From an uncultured Pseudomonadota bacterium (GTDB lineage: Bacteria > Pseudomonadota > Alphaproteobacteria > RF32 > CAG-239), in NCBI GenBank assembly GCA_902494875.1, contig CABUUO010000005.1, positions 51,440 through 115,439 of the forward strand: a stretch of DNA of 64,000 nt, given 5' to 3'. Within the stretch, counting starts at the first letter, position 1. Each line of letters begins with the position of its first letter. Below, piece by piece: positions 32,548-40,151 of this stretch. The notes under the pieces were generated by a model. It ran no database searches and was not told the DNA's origin. It saw nothing but the letters and a program-made list of their open reading frames with translations. A program made the position numbers and the translations under genes.

Positions 32548-33852
32548 ATGAAAATTGCAATTATCGGAACCGGCTATGTGGGGCTGCCGACCGGCGTCGG
32601 TCTGGCTGAGCTCGGAAACGAAGTGGTCTGCGTCGACAAGGCTGAAGCGAAAATAGAGGCTTTGAACGCAGGCAAACTCACGCTTTATGAAGACGGTCTG
32701 GAAGATTTGTTTAAGAAAAACGTCGCCTCGGGGCGGCTGGGCTTTACGCTGGATATGAAATCGGCGGTGCGGGGAGCGGACATTGTGATGATTGCGGTCG
32801 GAACGCCGCCGCATCCGTTTACCAAAGAGGCCGATATGAAGTATATTCATGCCGCGGCTTATGAACTGGCCGAATATCTGGACGGTTATACGGTGGTGGC
32901 AACCAAATCCACGGTTCCGGTCGGTACCGGCGACGAGGTGGAGGCCATTATCCGCAAAGTTAATCCCGAAGCCGAGTTTGACGTTATTTCGCTGCCGGAA
33001 TTTTTGCGCGAAGGTTTTGCCATTCATGATTTCTTCAATCCGGACCGGATTGTCATCGGCGCCAATAGTGAGCGAGCGCGCAGGGTAATGCTTGAATTGT
33101 ATAAGCCTTTTGACGGCAAGACCGAGTTTTTGCTGGTTAACCGCAAGTCTTCGGAAACCATCAAATATGCGTCCAACGCCTTTTTGGCCATGAAAATCCA
33201 TTATATCAACGAAATGGCTGATTTCTGCGAAAAAGCAGGCGCCGACGTGCGCGAGGTGGCTCGCGGTCTGGGGCTTGATTCCCGTATCGGCAAAAAGTTT
33301 TTAAATCCGGGGCCCGGTTACGGCGGCTCGTGTTTTCCCAAAGACACCAACGCTATGGCGCAGATGGGCAAAAAATACGGCGTGCATCTGAACCTGATTG
33401 AGACCACGATTGCCAAAAACGACGAGCGCAAGGCGATGATGGCCAAGCGTATTCTTGACCGTCTGGAAAACCGGAGCGAAGGCCGGGTTGCGGTGTTGGG
33501 TCTGGCTTTTAAGGGCGGTACCGACGATTGCCGCGAATCTCCGGCAATGGACATTGTGAAAGACATTTTGCATGAGAATCGCAATGTCTGCGTTTATGAT
33601 CCCAAGGCCATGGGCAATGCCAAAGGTATTTTGACCGAAAAAGTCACTTATGCCGAAGATGCTTATCAGGCCTGCGAGGGTGCCGAGGTGGTGGCAATTC
33701 TGACCGAATGGGACGAATTCAGAAAACTTGATTTATCTAAACTAAAGGCTAAAGTCAAAGCCCCTAAAATTGTGGATTTGCGCAATATATTAGATGCAGA
33801 GGAAGCCCGTAAAAACGGTTTTGACTATTACTGCATCGGACAAGCTTGTTAA
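32548..33852 (+). CDS. ugd: UDP-glucose 6-dehydrogenase
   Basis: The 434-residue protein oxidises UDP-glucose to UDP-glucuronate. It has the N-terminal NAD site IAIIGTGYVGLPTGVGLAELG (about residues 3-23), VVATKSTVPVGTGD, the dimer helix KYASNAFLAMKIHYINEMADFCE, the catalytic Cys in GPGYGGSCFPKD and the C-terminal Rossmann domain (VAVLGLAFKGGTDDCRESPA). The start at 32548 has AAGGG upstream and removes a spurious N-terminal extension. UDP-glucuronate feeds capsule, exopolysaccharide or lipid A amino-sugar precursors. Confidence 0.95.
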   Translation: MKIAIIGTGYVGLPTGVGLAELGNEVVCVDKAEAKIEALNAGKLTLYEDGLEDLFKKNVASGRLGFTLDMKSAVRGADIVMIAVGTPPHPFTKEADMKYIHAAAYELAEYLDGYTVVATKSTVPVGTGDEVEAIIRKVNPEAEFDVISLPEFLREGFAIHDFFNPDRIVIGANSERARRVMLELYKPFDGKTEFLLVNRKSSETIKYASNAFLAMKIHYINEMADFCEKAGADVREVARGLGLDSRIGKKFLNPGPGYGGSCFPKDTNAMAQMGKKYGVHLNLIETTIAKNDERKAMMAKRILDRLENRSEGRVAVLGLAFKGGTDDCRESPAMDIVKDILHENRNVCVYDPKAMGNAKGILTEKVTYAEDAYQACEGAEVVAILTEWDEFRKLDLSKLKAKVKAPKIVDLRNILDAEEARKNGFDYYCIGQAC

Positions 33853-33869
33853 ATTAAAGGAGTATAACC

Positions 33870-34742
33870 ATGGAAGAAGTTGAGAAAAAAGAATGCAACT
33901 GCGGGCCGGACTGCAAGTGCGGCTGTCAGGAAGGCAAGCCCTGTACCTGCGGCGACAAAGGTTGTAAATGCGGAGACAAGTGCAGCTGCGGTTGCGGCGG
34001 AAAATGCCATTGCAAGAGCGGCGGCGGTTTTTCGCGTTTTCTGGCCGGTCTGCTGATTGGTGCGGGTTTGTGCGCCGCCGGATATTTTCCGGGCTATTAT
34101 TACTATCAGGCCAAAATGAATTCCAACTATGTAACGGTAAAAGGTCTGGCCGAAATGGACGTTAAGGCAGATTTGGCGGTTTGGGATTTGAAGTTTGTGG
34201 TTACCGGCAATGATTTGATGCTGGCGCAGCAGGAAATGGAACAGAAAGGCCAGATGATTCTGACTTTTCTGACTGAGCAGGGGTTCAGTCCGGACGAAAT
34301 CAACGCCGGTTCCATCAACACCAATGACTTGTTGGCAAATCCGTATCGCAGCAACGACATTACCGCCTCGCGTTATATTTTGACGCAGACGGTTACGGTT
34401 CGTTCCGGCAAGGTTGATCTGGTTGAAAAATCTTTAGGCAAAACCGGAACCTTGATTGCCCAAGGCGTTGTTTTTGATAATCAATACGGTTCGCCGGTCT
34501 CGTATGTCTTTACCAAACTGAATGACATCAAGCCGAAGATGCTGGAACAGGCGACCAAAAACGCCGAGGCTTCCGCGCAGGAATTTGCCAAGAGTTCCGA
34601 CAGCAAGGTTGGCAAAATCCGCCGCGCCAATCAGGGCGTGTTCTCCATTTTGCCGGCAGAACAAACCATGAATTCTTCCGAAATGACCCAGATTAACAAA
34701 AAGGTCAGGGTGGTATCGACGATTGATTACTGGCTCGAGTAA
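33870..34742 (+). CDS. SIMPL-domain membrane protein with metallothionein-like N-terminus
   Basis: The 290-residue protein has three parts. Residues 1-50 are a cysteine-packed head with 14 Cys between residues 9 and 48 in C-x-C and C-G-C patterns plus one His, resembling bacterial metallothionein or Cys-rich metal-binding tails. Residues about 54-80 form one transmembrane segment (FLAGLLIGAGLCAAGYF). Residues about 85-290 are a SIMPL (DUF541) domain (YVTVKGLAEMDVKADLAVWDLKFVV, TLIAQGVVFDNQYGSPVSYVF). With one helix the Cys head should be cytoplasmic and the SIMPL domain periplasmic. AAAGGAG precedes the ATG. SIMPL proteins are envelope proteins of unclear function. Confidence 0.85.
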   Translation: MEEVEKKECNCGPDCKCGCQEGKPCTCGDKGCKCGDKCSCGCGGKCHCKSGGGFSRFLAGLLIGAGLCAAGYFPGYYYYQAKMNSNYVTVKGLAEMDVKADLAVWDLKFVVTGNDLMLAQQEMEQKGQMILTFLTEQGFSPDEINAGSINTNDLLANPYRSNDITASRYILTQTVTVRSGKVDLVEKSLGKTGTLIAQGVVFDNQYGSPVSYVFTKLNDIKPKMLEQATKNAEASAQEFAKSSDSKVGKIRRANQGVFSILPAEQTMNSSEMTQINKKVRVVSTIDYWLE

Positions 34743-34743
34743 A

Positions 34744-34772
34744 AAAAAGCCCGCTTCGGCGGGCTTTTTTTA
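34744..34772 (+). terminator. Intrinsic terminator
   Basis: AAAAAGCCCGC-TTCG-GCGGGCTTTTTTT is a canonical tetraloop terminator directly after the SIMPL gene stop. Confidence 0.95.
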
Positions 34773-34775
34773 TTG

Positions 34776-34803
34776 TTGCAAATTAAATTGTTTTTATTAC
34801 TAT
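34776..34803 (+). promoter_or_regulatory. Candidate promoter of the structured leader
   Basis: TTGCAA (34776-34781), a 16-base spacer and TACTAT (34798-34803) would start a transcript near 34810, just before the structured element. Confidence 0.4.
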
Positions 34804-34827
34804 GGTCTTGTCATTCGGAGACGGTCT

Positions 34828-34976
34828 GCGGTGTCTGAAAAACATCTCCATAATAAATCCACTTCTGGTGGAGTATCCGATATAAGCCGGTTTGTCGGAC
34901 GAATAAGGATGACTGGTATTATGGCAGTTTTTCAGCTCCACCGCCTTGATGTTTTTTTCAGGGCGGTTTTGTTTTA
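34828..34976 (+). ncRNA. Structured RNA leader with competing terminator (attenuator-like)
   Basis: GCGGTG (34828-34833) and CTGAAAAAC (34835-34843) pair with CACCGC (34939-34944) and GTTTTTCAG (34927-34935), forming a 15-bp closing stem. It encloses hairpins CCAC-TTCT-GTGG and TCCGA...TCGGA. The 3' strand of the closing stem overlaps the left arm of an intrinsic terminator, CCGCCTTGA (34941-34949) with TCAGGGCGG (34958-34966), followed by TTTTGTTTT. The two structures exclude each other, the usual logic of a riboswitch or attenuator. The downstream gene is the HTH protein at 35004. A free-standing small RNA is the alternative. I do not recognise a known class. Confidence 0.5.
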
Positions 34977-35003
34977 GTGTGAACAAAACGGGAGTTTGAA
35001 AAT

Positions 35004-35240
35004 ATGGTAATAGAAATAACGGATAAACTGCAATTTAGCAAAATTCGGAAGCTTATCGGCAAAGAACTGGAGCGTTTGCGGCGTAAAATGGATGTCTGCG
35101 TTGAACATCTGGCCCGGCAGACGCGTCTGACAGTCAAATATGTTCAACGTTTGGAAGCGGGCAAAGGCGTGCCGTTGTTTTTGCTGCTTCGGCTGCTGAG
35201 TTTTTACGGAAAAAAGATTAAAATTGAATTGTCGAAATAA
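35004..35240 (+). CDS. Small helix-turn-helix protein
   Basis: The 78-residue protein has an XRE-like helix-turn-helix (about residues 20-68: KELERLRRKMDVCVEHLARQTRLTVKYVQRLEAGKGVPLFLLLRLLSFYGKK) and a short basic end. GGGAG lies upstream of the ATG. No partner toxin or other small gene is adjacent. Its promoter region contains the attenuator-like element, and its stop codon runs into the first copy of a 29-bp repeat. Confidence 0.75.
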   Translation: MVIEITDKLQFSKIRKLIGKELERLRRKMDVCVEHLARQTRLTVKYVQRLEAGKGVPLFLLLRLLSFYGKKIKIELSK

Positions 35241-35265
35241 AAAAAGCCCTTATGAAATTCATAAG
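35237..35265. repeat. 29-bp direct repeat, left copy (terminator-like)
   Basis: This stretch (ATA, seven A, GCCCTTATGAAATTCATAAG) is identical to 36358-36386. CTTATGAATTTCATAAG-type self-complementarity gives a hairpin, and here it is followed by TTTTTTTG, so it serves as the terminator of the HTH gene, but the stem lacks the GGGCT closing half present in the right copy. Confidence 0.75.
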
Positions 35266-35462
35266 TTTTTTTGTATTAGCTGTCTCATAAAATGTCAAGG
35301 CATCGTTAGGAACCACTCCATATCGTTAAAATGTTAGGTTCGTAGTTGTTTGGGTATCTCCAGTTTGTTGGGGAATATCTATTTATTTGCTTGATTTAAT
35401 GTGAAAAGTAAGTTAGTTTATTTTTTAGGTAATATTCCGTAGAAAAGAATATTGCTCAGGGC
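35266..35462. other. AT-rich gap without gene
   Basis: This is AT-rich sequence upstream of the structured element with no convincing ORF. TTGATT and TATTTTTT-like words occur but no well-spaced promoter is evident. Together with the structured element it makes up the 418-base gap before the barrel gene. Confidence 0.5.
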
Positions 35463-35632
35463 TTAGAAAACCCTTAATTACGTACAGTCGTATGCATACG
35501 ACTTTAAATAAAATGCCGACTTCGTGTCTTTTGGGACGGATGTCGGTGAATAAGGCTCTGCCAAATAAGCCGAGCCGTCTGTACGTATACGGTTTTCTAA
35601 CATCCGCCCGCCTCTTGTGCGGGTTTTGTTTT
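35463..35632 (+). ncRNA. Structured RNA leader upstream of outer-membrane barrel gene
   Basis: TTAGAAAACC (35463-35472) pairs perfectly with GGTTTTCTAA (35591-35600), and TACGTACAG (35479-35487) with CTGTACGTA (35579-35587). This two-part stem encloses three hairpins: TCGTA-TGCA-TACGA (35488-35501), TGCCGAC...GTCGGTG (35514-35548) and GGCTC...GAGCC (35554-35576). An intrinsic terminator CCCGC-CTCTTGT-GCGGG-TTTTG follows at 35607-35627. GGG-A-CGGATG (35533-35542) could instead pair with CATCCGCCC (35601-35609) and block the terminator. The element could be a riboswitch or attenuator for the gene at 35659, or an independent RNA. It is not a class I recognise. Confidence 0.55.
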
Positions 35633-35658
35633 AACTATGTAACAAGGATGTTAATCGT

Positions 35659-36339
35659 ATGAGAAAAATATTGTTATTGGCTTCTGTGGCTGGTTTAATT
35701 TCTTTTAACGCGAGTGCTGCTGATTTTAACCAATATGTGTCCGGTAAATTTACTTATGCGGATATGCAAAACGATGCTAAAGGAACAGCTCGTTCGGGAG
35801 GTTGGTCCTTAAGTTCAGATTCTAATGTGGATGATGATGTGTATGGTGTTAATCTGGCTTATGGTTTGTCTAAAAAAGTCAGCGGTGGAAGTTTGAGAGG
35901 TGAGGTGGAACTTAATTATCGTTCCGATGCTGAGAAATCATTTACCAGTTTGGATGTAGATCAAGATCCGGTTAATGAAAAGGCAAAAGTTTCGTCAAAT
36001 TCAATTATGTTGAATATTTATTATGATATTGATACCGGAACTAAATTTTCACCTTATGTCGGGGCTGGTGTTGGGTATGCCCGTTTAAAAGCAAAATATG
36101 GTATGGTTGATGCAGATGGTGATGGAATTTCCATGGATGAGACTGCTAATAATTTTGCATGGCAGGTTGGCGCTGGTGTTGGGTATGCTCTGAGCGATAA
36201 TATGACCATAGATGTCGGCTATCGTTATATTGATTATGGTGATGTGTCTAAGACTATTGGTAATAATATTGCGTCAATAAAAATGGAAGCAGATGTGACT
36301 GCTCATGAGTTTATGCTTGGTACCAGATATAAATTCTAA
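35659..36339 (+). CDS. Outer-membrane beta-barrel protein (Omp25/OmpA-like)
   Basis: The 226-residue protein has a signal peptide ending NASA-AD and then an eight-strand-like barrel: alternating strands, YVGAGVGYARLKAKY and WQVGAGVGYALSDNMTIDVGYRYIDYG blocks, and the terminal Phe (GTRYKF). This is the small porin-like surface-protein type common in alphaproteobacteria. Codon use is more AT-rich than that of neighbouring genes, which could mean high-expression bias or recent acquisition. AAGGATG lies before the ATG. The gene and its structured leader are bracketed by two copies of a 29-bp terminator-like repeat. Confidence 0.88.
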   Translation: MRKILLLASVAGLISFNASAADFNQYVSGKFTYADMQNDAKGTARSGGWSLSSDSNVDDDVYGVNLAYGLSKKVSGGSLRGEVELNYRSDAEKSFTSLDVDQDPVNEKAKVSSNSIMLNIYYDIDTGTKFSPYVGAGVGYARLKAKYGMVDADGDGISMDETANNFAWQVGAGVGYALSDNMTIDVGYRYIDYGDVSKTIGNNIASIKMEADVTAHEFMLGTRYKF

Positions 36340-36357
36340 ACAGGAAAGTTTTCCTTT

Positions 36358-36386
36358 ATAAAAAAAGCCCTTATGAAATTCATAAG
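36358..36386. repeat. 29-bp direct repeat, right copy, within a terminator
   Basis: This copy is identical to 35237-35265. Here it continues with GGGCTTTATAT, completing the stem AGCCCTTATGAA with its complement, so this is a full bidirectional intrinsic terminator between the barrel gene and nagB. Confidence 0.85.
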
Positions 36387-36406
36387 GGCTTTATATTTGG
36401 ATGAGG

Positions 36407-37204
36407 CTATTTTCTTATTTTGGCGCCTTCGATTTCTTTGAAATATTTGACTGTGTCGGCTTTGAGCTCGTTGGTTGCGCCTTCATCGCAGACGATGAAG
36501 CCGTGCTGGTGCATTTGCAGAATGCTGACCGGCCACATATGGTTAATGCTGCCTTCAATGGCATGGTGAATGGCACGGGCTTTGTTGGCGCCGGTTGCCA
36601 TAATCATAACTTCTTCGGCATCCATGATGGTGCCGATACCGACGGTTAAGGCCGTGCTGGGCACTTGAGAAATATCATTGTCAAAAAAGCGGGAGTTGGC
36701 TTTAATCGTTTCCTGCGTCAGGGTTTTGACGCGGGTGCGCGAGCTCAGCGAAGAACCCGGTTCGTTAAAGGCAATGTGTCCGTCGGATCCTACGCCGCCC
36801 AAAAACAGGTGGATCTTTCCATAGCGTTTGATGGCGTCTTCATAGTCCTGGCATTCTTTGGCGTAGTTTTTAGTCATGCCGTCCAAGATATGAACGTTGT
36901 TTTTTTTGATGTCAATGTAGGAGAAAAAATTGTCCCACATAAAACGGTGGTAGCTTTGCGGATGTTTGGCGTCAAGTCCGATGTATTCGTCCATATTGAA
37001 AGTAACGACGTTGGCAAAAGAAACTTTGCCCTTTTTGAACATTTCAATCAGCTCCTTATAAGCGCCGAGCGGCGTGGAACCGGTCGGCAGGCCGAGGACA
37101 AATGGCCTTTCGGGCGTGGGGCGAAAACGTTTGATGCGGTCGGCAATATAGTTGGCTACCCATTTTGAGCATTCTTCATAATTTTTTTTGATGATGACTC
37201 TCAT
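36407..37204 (-). CDS. nagB: Glucosamine-6-phosphate deaminase
   Basis: The 265-residue protein converts glucosamine-6-phosphate to fructose-6-phosphate and ammonia. Motifs are VLGLPTGSTPLGAYKEL (phosphate loop), FNMDEYIGL with the catalytic Asp, HLFLGGVGSDGHIAFNEPGSS with the ring-opening His and LTVGIGTIMDAEEVMI. Length matches NagB. It overlaps nagA by four bases (ATGA), so the pair is translationally coupled with nagA first. Confidence 0.96.
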   Translation of the reverse strand: MRVIIKKNYEECSKWVANYIADRIKRFRPTPERPFVLGLPTGSTPLGAYKELIEMFKKGKVSFANVVTFNMDEYIGLDAKHPQSYHRFMWDNFFSYIDIKKNNVHILDGMTKNYAKECQDYEDAIKRYGKIHLFLGGVGSDGHIAFNEPGSSLSSRTRVKTLTQETIKANSRFFDNDISQVPSTALTVGIGTIMDAEEVMIMATGANKARAIHHAIEGSINHMWPVSILQMHQHGFIVCDEGATNELKADTVKYFKEIEGAKIRK

Positions 37205-38376
37205 TGCTTTTCTCCCTTGCAGTATATGTTGCCGTCAATAATTGTATGGCTGATGTCAAAGTTTTCGTTAAATATTACCAAGTCTGCATCATATCCCGGC
37301 ACAACACAACCTTTATTTTCCTGTTTCATGATTGCGGCGGGATTGGTAGAGGCCATATGAATGGCCTGTTCGATGTTTAAATCCCACGAAATCAGGTTCT
37401 TGACGCCGTCAATCATGGTCAAGGCCGAACCGGCGATAACATTGTCTTCCTTGCGGTAAAAGCATTTGTCCAGATAAACTTCCTCGTTGTTGGCATACAG
37501 AACTTCAGCGTTTTGTTTGGTCGGTTTCAGAGAATCGGTCACCAGAACCAGACGGTCAATCGGTTTGTATTGGACAAGCAGCTTGATTAAGTTTGAATCG
37601 ACGTGAATGCCGTCGGCAATCAGTTCGCAGGACATTTCGGGATGAATCAGCACGGCGCCGACCGCCCCCGGATCGCGGTGGTGCATGCGGCTCATGGCGT
37701 TAAATAGGTGAGTGGTGTGCATAATCCGGGCCTGCATGCCTTCAACCATTTGGTTGTAGTTGGCGTCGGTGTGGCCGGCTTGCAGGACAATGCCCTTGGA
37801 AATGCAGTATAACGCAAGTTCACGCATATTTTTGAGTTCGGGCGCCACCGTCATATTGATAATGTGTCCTTTGGCAGCCTTGTAGAGTTTTTCCATCAGT
37901 TTCATGTCAACCGGACTGATGGCGTTCTCAGACTGAACGCCCAGCCGTTTGGGCGAGATGAACGGGCCTTCCAGGTGCATGCCTAAAATATGGGCGCCTT
38001 TTTCTTTTCCCATGGCTTTCAGGATAGCTTTGATGTTTCTTATCATCTCGTCTTCTTTGCCGGCATAAATGGTCGGGATAAAAGACGTTACGCCGTATTG
38101 CGGCAGGATTTCTGACATTTTGAGGATTGATTCCGCCTTGCCGTCATCGGTGCCGTAGCCGCCGATGCCGTGGATGTGCGTGTCCATGAAGCCCGGCGCG
38201 ACATAGGCGCCGCCGGCGTTTATAATCTGAACTTTCGGATTGAATTCCTTTTGCAGGAAACGGGTTTCGCTGAAAACGTCGACGATTTTGTTTTCCTTAA
38301 TGTAGACCGCGCAGTTTTTCATTACCGAAAAGCCGGTCAGAACCGTTGCGTTGTGTATGCAGATTGCCTTTTTCAT
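37201..38376 (-). CDS. nagA: N-acetylglucosamine-6-phosphate deacetylase
   Basis: The 391-residue amidohydrolase removes acetate from GlcNAc-6-P, making the substrate of NagB. It shows the metal-site motif DTHIHGIGGYGTDDG (about residues 60-74), HLEGPFISPKRLG, QAGHTDANYNQMVEG, HTTHLFNAMSRMHHRDPGAVG and LVTDSLKP with the catalytic Asp. The pathway lets the cell use GlcNAc from cell-wall turnover or host glycans. No GlcNAc transporter is in the immediate vicinity. First gene of the nagA-nagB unit, divergent from eptA. Confidence 0.96.
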   Translation of the reverse strand: MKKAICIHNATVLTGFSVMKNCAVYIKENKIVDVFSETRFLQKEFNPKVQIINAGGAYVAPGFMDTHIHGIGGYGTDDGKAESILKMSEILPQYGVTSFIPTIYAGKEDEMIRNIKAILKAMGKEKGAHILGMHLEGPFISPKRLGVQSENAISPVDMKLMEKLYKAAKGHIINMTVAPELKNMRELALYCISKGIVLQAGHTDANYNQMVEGMQARIMHTTHLFNAMSRMHHRDPGAVGAVLIHPEMSCELIADGIHVDSNLIKLLVQYKPIDRLVLVTDSLKPTKQNAEVLYANNEEVYLDKCFYRKEDNVIAGSALTMIDGVKNLISWDLNIEQAIHMASTNPAAIMKQENKGCVVPGYDADLVIFNENFDISHTIIDGNIYCKGEKQ

Positions 38377-38470
38377 AACCCGTTGAATCCTCCGTCCGTA
38401 TAAATATGGTTACAACATAAAACGAAAAGGTAAAGATAGTGTATAAAATAAAAGTTTTTGTGTCATTAAT

Positions 38471-38487
38471 GATACAATTTTTGTATC
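38471..38487. promoter_or_regulatory. Candidate operator palindrome
   Basis: GATACAA-TTT-TTGTATC is a perfect 7-bp inverted repeat in the 145-base divergent region between nagA and the EptA-like gene, about 35 bases before the latter. It could be the binding site of a dimeric repressor. No matching regulator gene is adjacent. Confidence 0.4.
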
Positions 38488-38521
38488 GTTTGAGGGAGAG
38501 TCAATTCAGAGGGAGCATTTT

Positions 38522-40126
38522 ATGCCGTTGGGAACAAAAAAATATTTTTTCGAGTTAAAATCTTATCAGTTCGGTTTTGTTTACTCTCTCATTACGTTGG
38601 TTTTGTACAATAAAATTTTTTTGGAAAAGGTCTGGGCCGTTTATCCGAGCGTTTTGTTCGTGAGTCTGATGTTTGCGGTGCTCCTGCTTCTGATGAACGT
38701 CTGTTGCGCGCTTTTGTTCTGGAAATATACGGTTAAGCCGCTGGCCGTGCTGTTCACGCTGGTGAATGCCTTTGTCTTTTATTTTATGTATGTTTATCAC
38801 GCAGCCATTGACAGGGTGATGCTGTTGAACGTGCTAGAAACGGACATGGGCGAGGCTAAGGCTCTGTTGAGCTGGGGAATGTTGTGGGTGGTTTTGCTGA
38901 TGGGGGTTTTGCCTTCTTATCTGATATGCAAAACCAAAATCGTTGATTCCGGCTTTAAGACCGAGGTGCTGAGAAAACTGGCGGTCGTAGCCGGCGCGCT
39001 GATTGTTTCGGCTGCGATTATCGGTGCCGGTTACAAGGAGACGGCTCAGTTTCTGCGTAATAACAAACCGGTGAAATATTATCTGATTCCGGTCAATTAT
39101 ATCGGCGCAATTGTTTCGGTGACCAAAATCAAGCTGCGCGAAGGACCGAAAGAGTTGGTCAAAATTGCGGAAGATGCCAAATTGACGCCGTATTGGAAAG
39201 AAAACGGCAAGAAAAACCTGTTTGTCTTTGTGGTCGGCGAGACGGCGCGGGCGGCCAACTTTTCACTCAACGGTTATGACAAGCCGACCAATGAACCTCT
39301 TACAAAATACGGGGCGGAGCTTTTGAGTTTTGCCAATGTTTCTTCCTGCGGAACCTCTACGGCCATTTCGCTGCCCTGTATGTTTTCCAAAGACGGACGG
39401 CGCGATTTTGAAAAGTCAACTTCCGAATATACCGAGAACCTTACCGACGTTGCGCAGAGGGCCGGCTATAAGGTATGGTGGCGCGGCAACGTTACCGGCT
39501 GCAAAGGGCTTTGCACCAGAGTGGAAAACGAAATTTTGTGCAAGCGGGAAACCTGTTATGACGAAATTCTGCTGACGGATTTTAAAGAGCGCGTCCGCCG
39601 GGAAGACAGGGATATGTTTGTGATTTTGCACCAACTGGGCAGTCACGGTCCGACTTATTACAAGCGCTATCCGAAAACGGCCGAAAAATTTGTGCCGAAC
39701 TGCGGTACCGAACGTTTGGACAAGTGTTCCAGAGAGGAAATCATGAACGTTTACGACAATACGATTTATTACACCTCGGAAAATCTGGCGGCGGTGATTG
39801 CGGATTTGAAAGCGCTCGGCGATGAGTATAACACCATGATGCTTTATGTGTCCGACCACGGAGAATCTCTGGGTGAAAACAATATTTATCTGCATGCCGC
39901 GCCTTATGCGATTGCTCCCGACGAGCAAATCAAGGTTCCGTTGGTTTTGTGGTTCTCGGACGAGTTTGCCGAAAAGTTCCGCTTGGATCGAGAATGTCTG
40001 CAGGCGGAAACAGGAAAAGAATTTTCCCATGACAACATATTTCATTCCTTTCTTGGAGTAATGGGAATTAAAAGCAGCGTTTATAATCAAGACCTTGATA
40101 TATTCGCAAAATGTCGTAAATTATAA
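38522..40126 (+). CDS. eptA: Phosphoethanolamine transferase, EptA-like
   Basis: The 534-residue inner-membrane enzyme transfers phosphoethanolamine to lipid A, lowering its negative charge. It has five N-terminal hydrophobic segments (to about residue 170), then a periplasmic alkaline-phosphatase-type domain. Metal and nucleophile residues are present: VVGETARAANFSLNGY (Glu 240), SSCGTSTAISLPCMFS with nucleophile Thr 280 between disulfide cysteines, HQLGSHGP and YVSDHGESLGENNIYLHAAPYAIAP. Other cysteine pairs match the disulfide pattern of the family. It may confer polymyxin tolerance. GAGGGAGAG lies upstream. Lipid A specificity over another glycolipid is inferred. Confidence 0.9.
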   Translation: MPLGTKKYFFELKSYQFGFVYSLITLVLYNKIFLEKVWAVYPSVLFVSLMFAVLLLLMNVCCALLFWKYTVKPLAVLFTLVNAFVFYFMYVYHAAIDRVMLLNVLETDMGEAKALLSWGMLWVVLLMGVLPSYLICKTKIVDSGFKTEVLRKLAVVAGALIVSAAIIGAGYKETAQFLRNNKPVKYYLIPVNYIGAIVSVTKIKLREGPKELVKIAEDAKLTPYWKENGKKNLFVFVVGETARAANFSLNGYDKPTNEPLTKYGAELLSFANVSSCGTSTAISLPCMFSKDGRRDFEKSTSEYTENLTDVAQRAGYKVWWRGNVTGCKGLCTRVENEILCKRETCYDEILLTDFKERVRREDRDMFVILHQLGSHGPTYYKRYPKTAEKFVPNCGTERLDKCSREEIMNVYDNTIYYTSENLAAVIADLKALGDEYNTMMLYVSDHGESLGENNIYLHAAPYAIAPDEQIKVPLVLWFSDEFAEKFRLDRECLQAETGKEFSHDNIFHSFLGVMGIKSSVYNQDLDIFAKCRKL

Positions 40127-40151
40127 AAAAACAAAATAGGGATTTTAGAGT

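Noticed and set aside
31099..33201. A 700-codon open frame on the minus strand, antisense to the FAD oxidoreductase and ugd genes
   Set aside because: Both sense genes have complete family motifs. The antisense translation is rich in Arg, His and Gln with no recognisable domain, as expected from GC-skewed codon positions of the sense strand.
34723..34977. An 84-codon plus-strand frame after the SIMPL gene
   Set aside because: It overlaps the SIMPL gene end, a strong terminator and the structured leader, and its translation has no protein-like character beyond chance.
35004..35240. Toxin-antitoxin module
   Set aside because: Only a single HTH protein is present. No small partner gene lies on either side before the terminator-like repeat and the RNA element.
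35237..36386. Insertion sequence bounded by 29-bp repeats
   Set aside because: The repeats are direct copies of a terminator, there is no transposase, and the enclosed gene is an ordinary outer-membrane barrel. Recombination is a better explanation than transposition.
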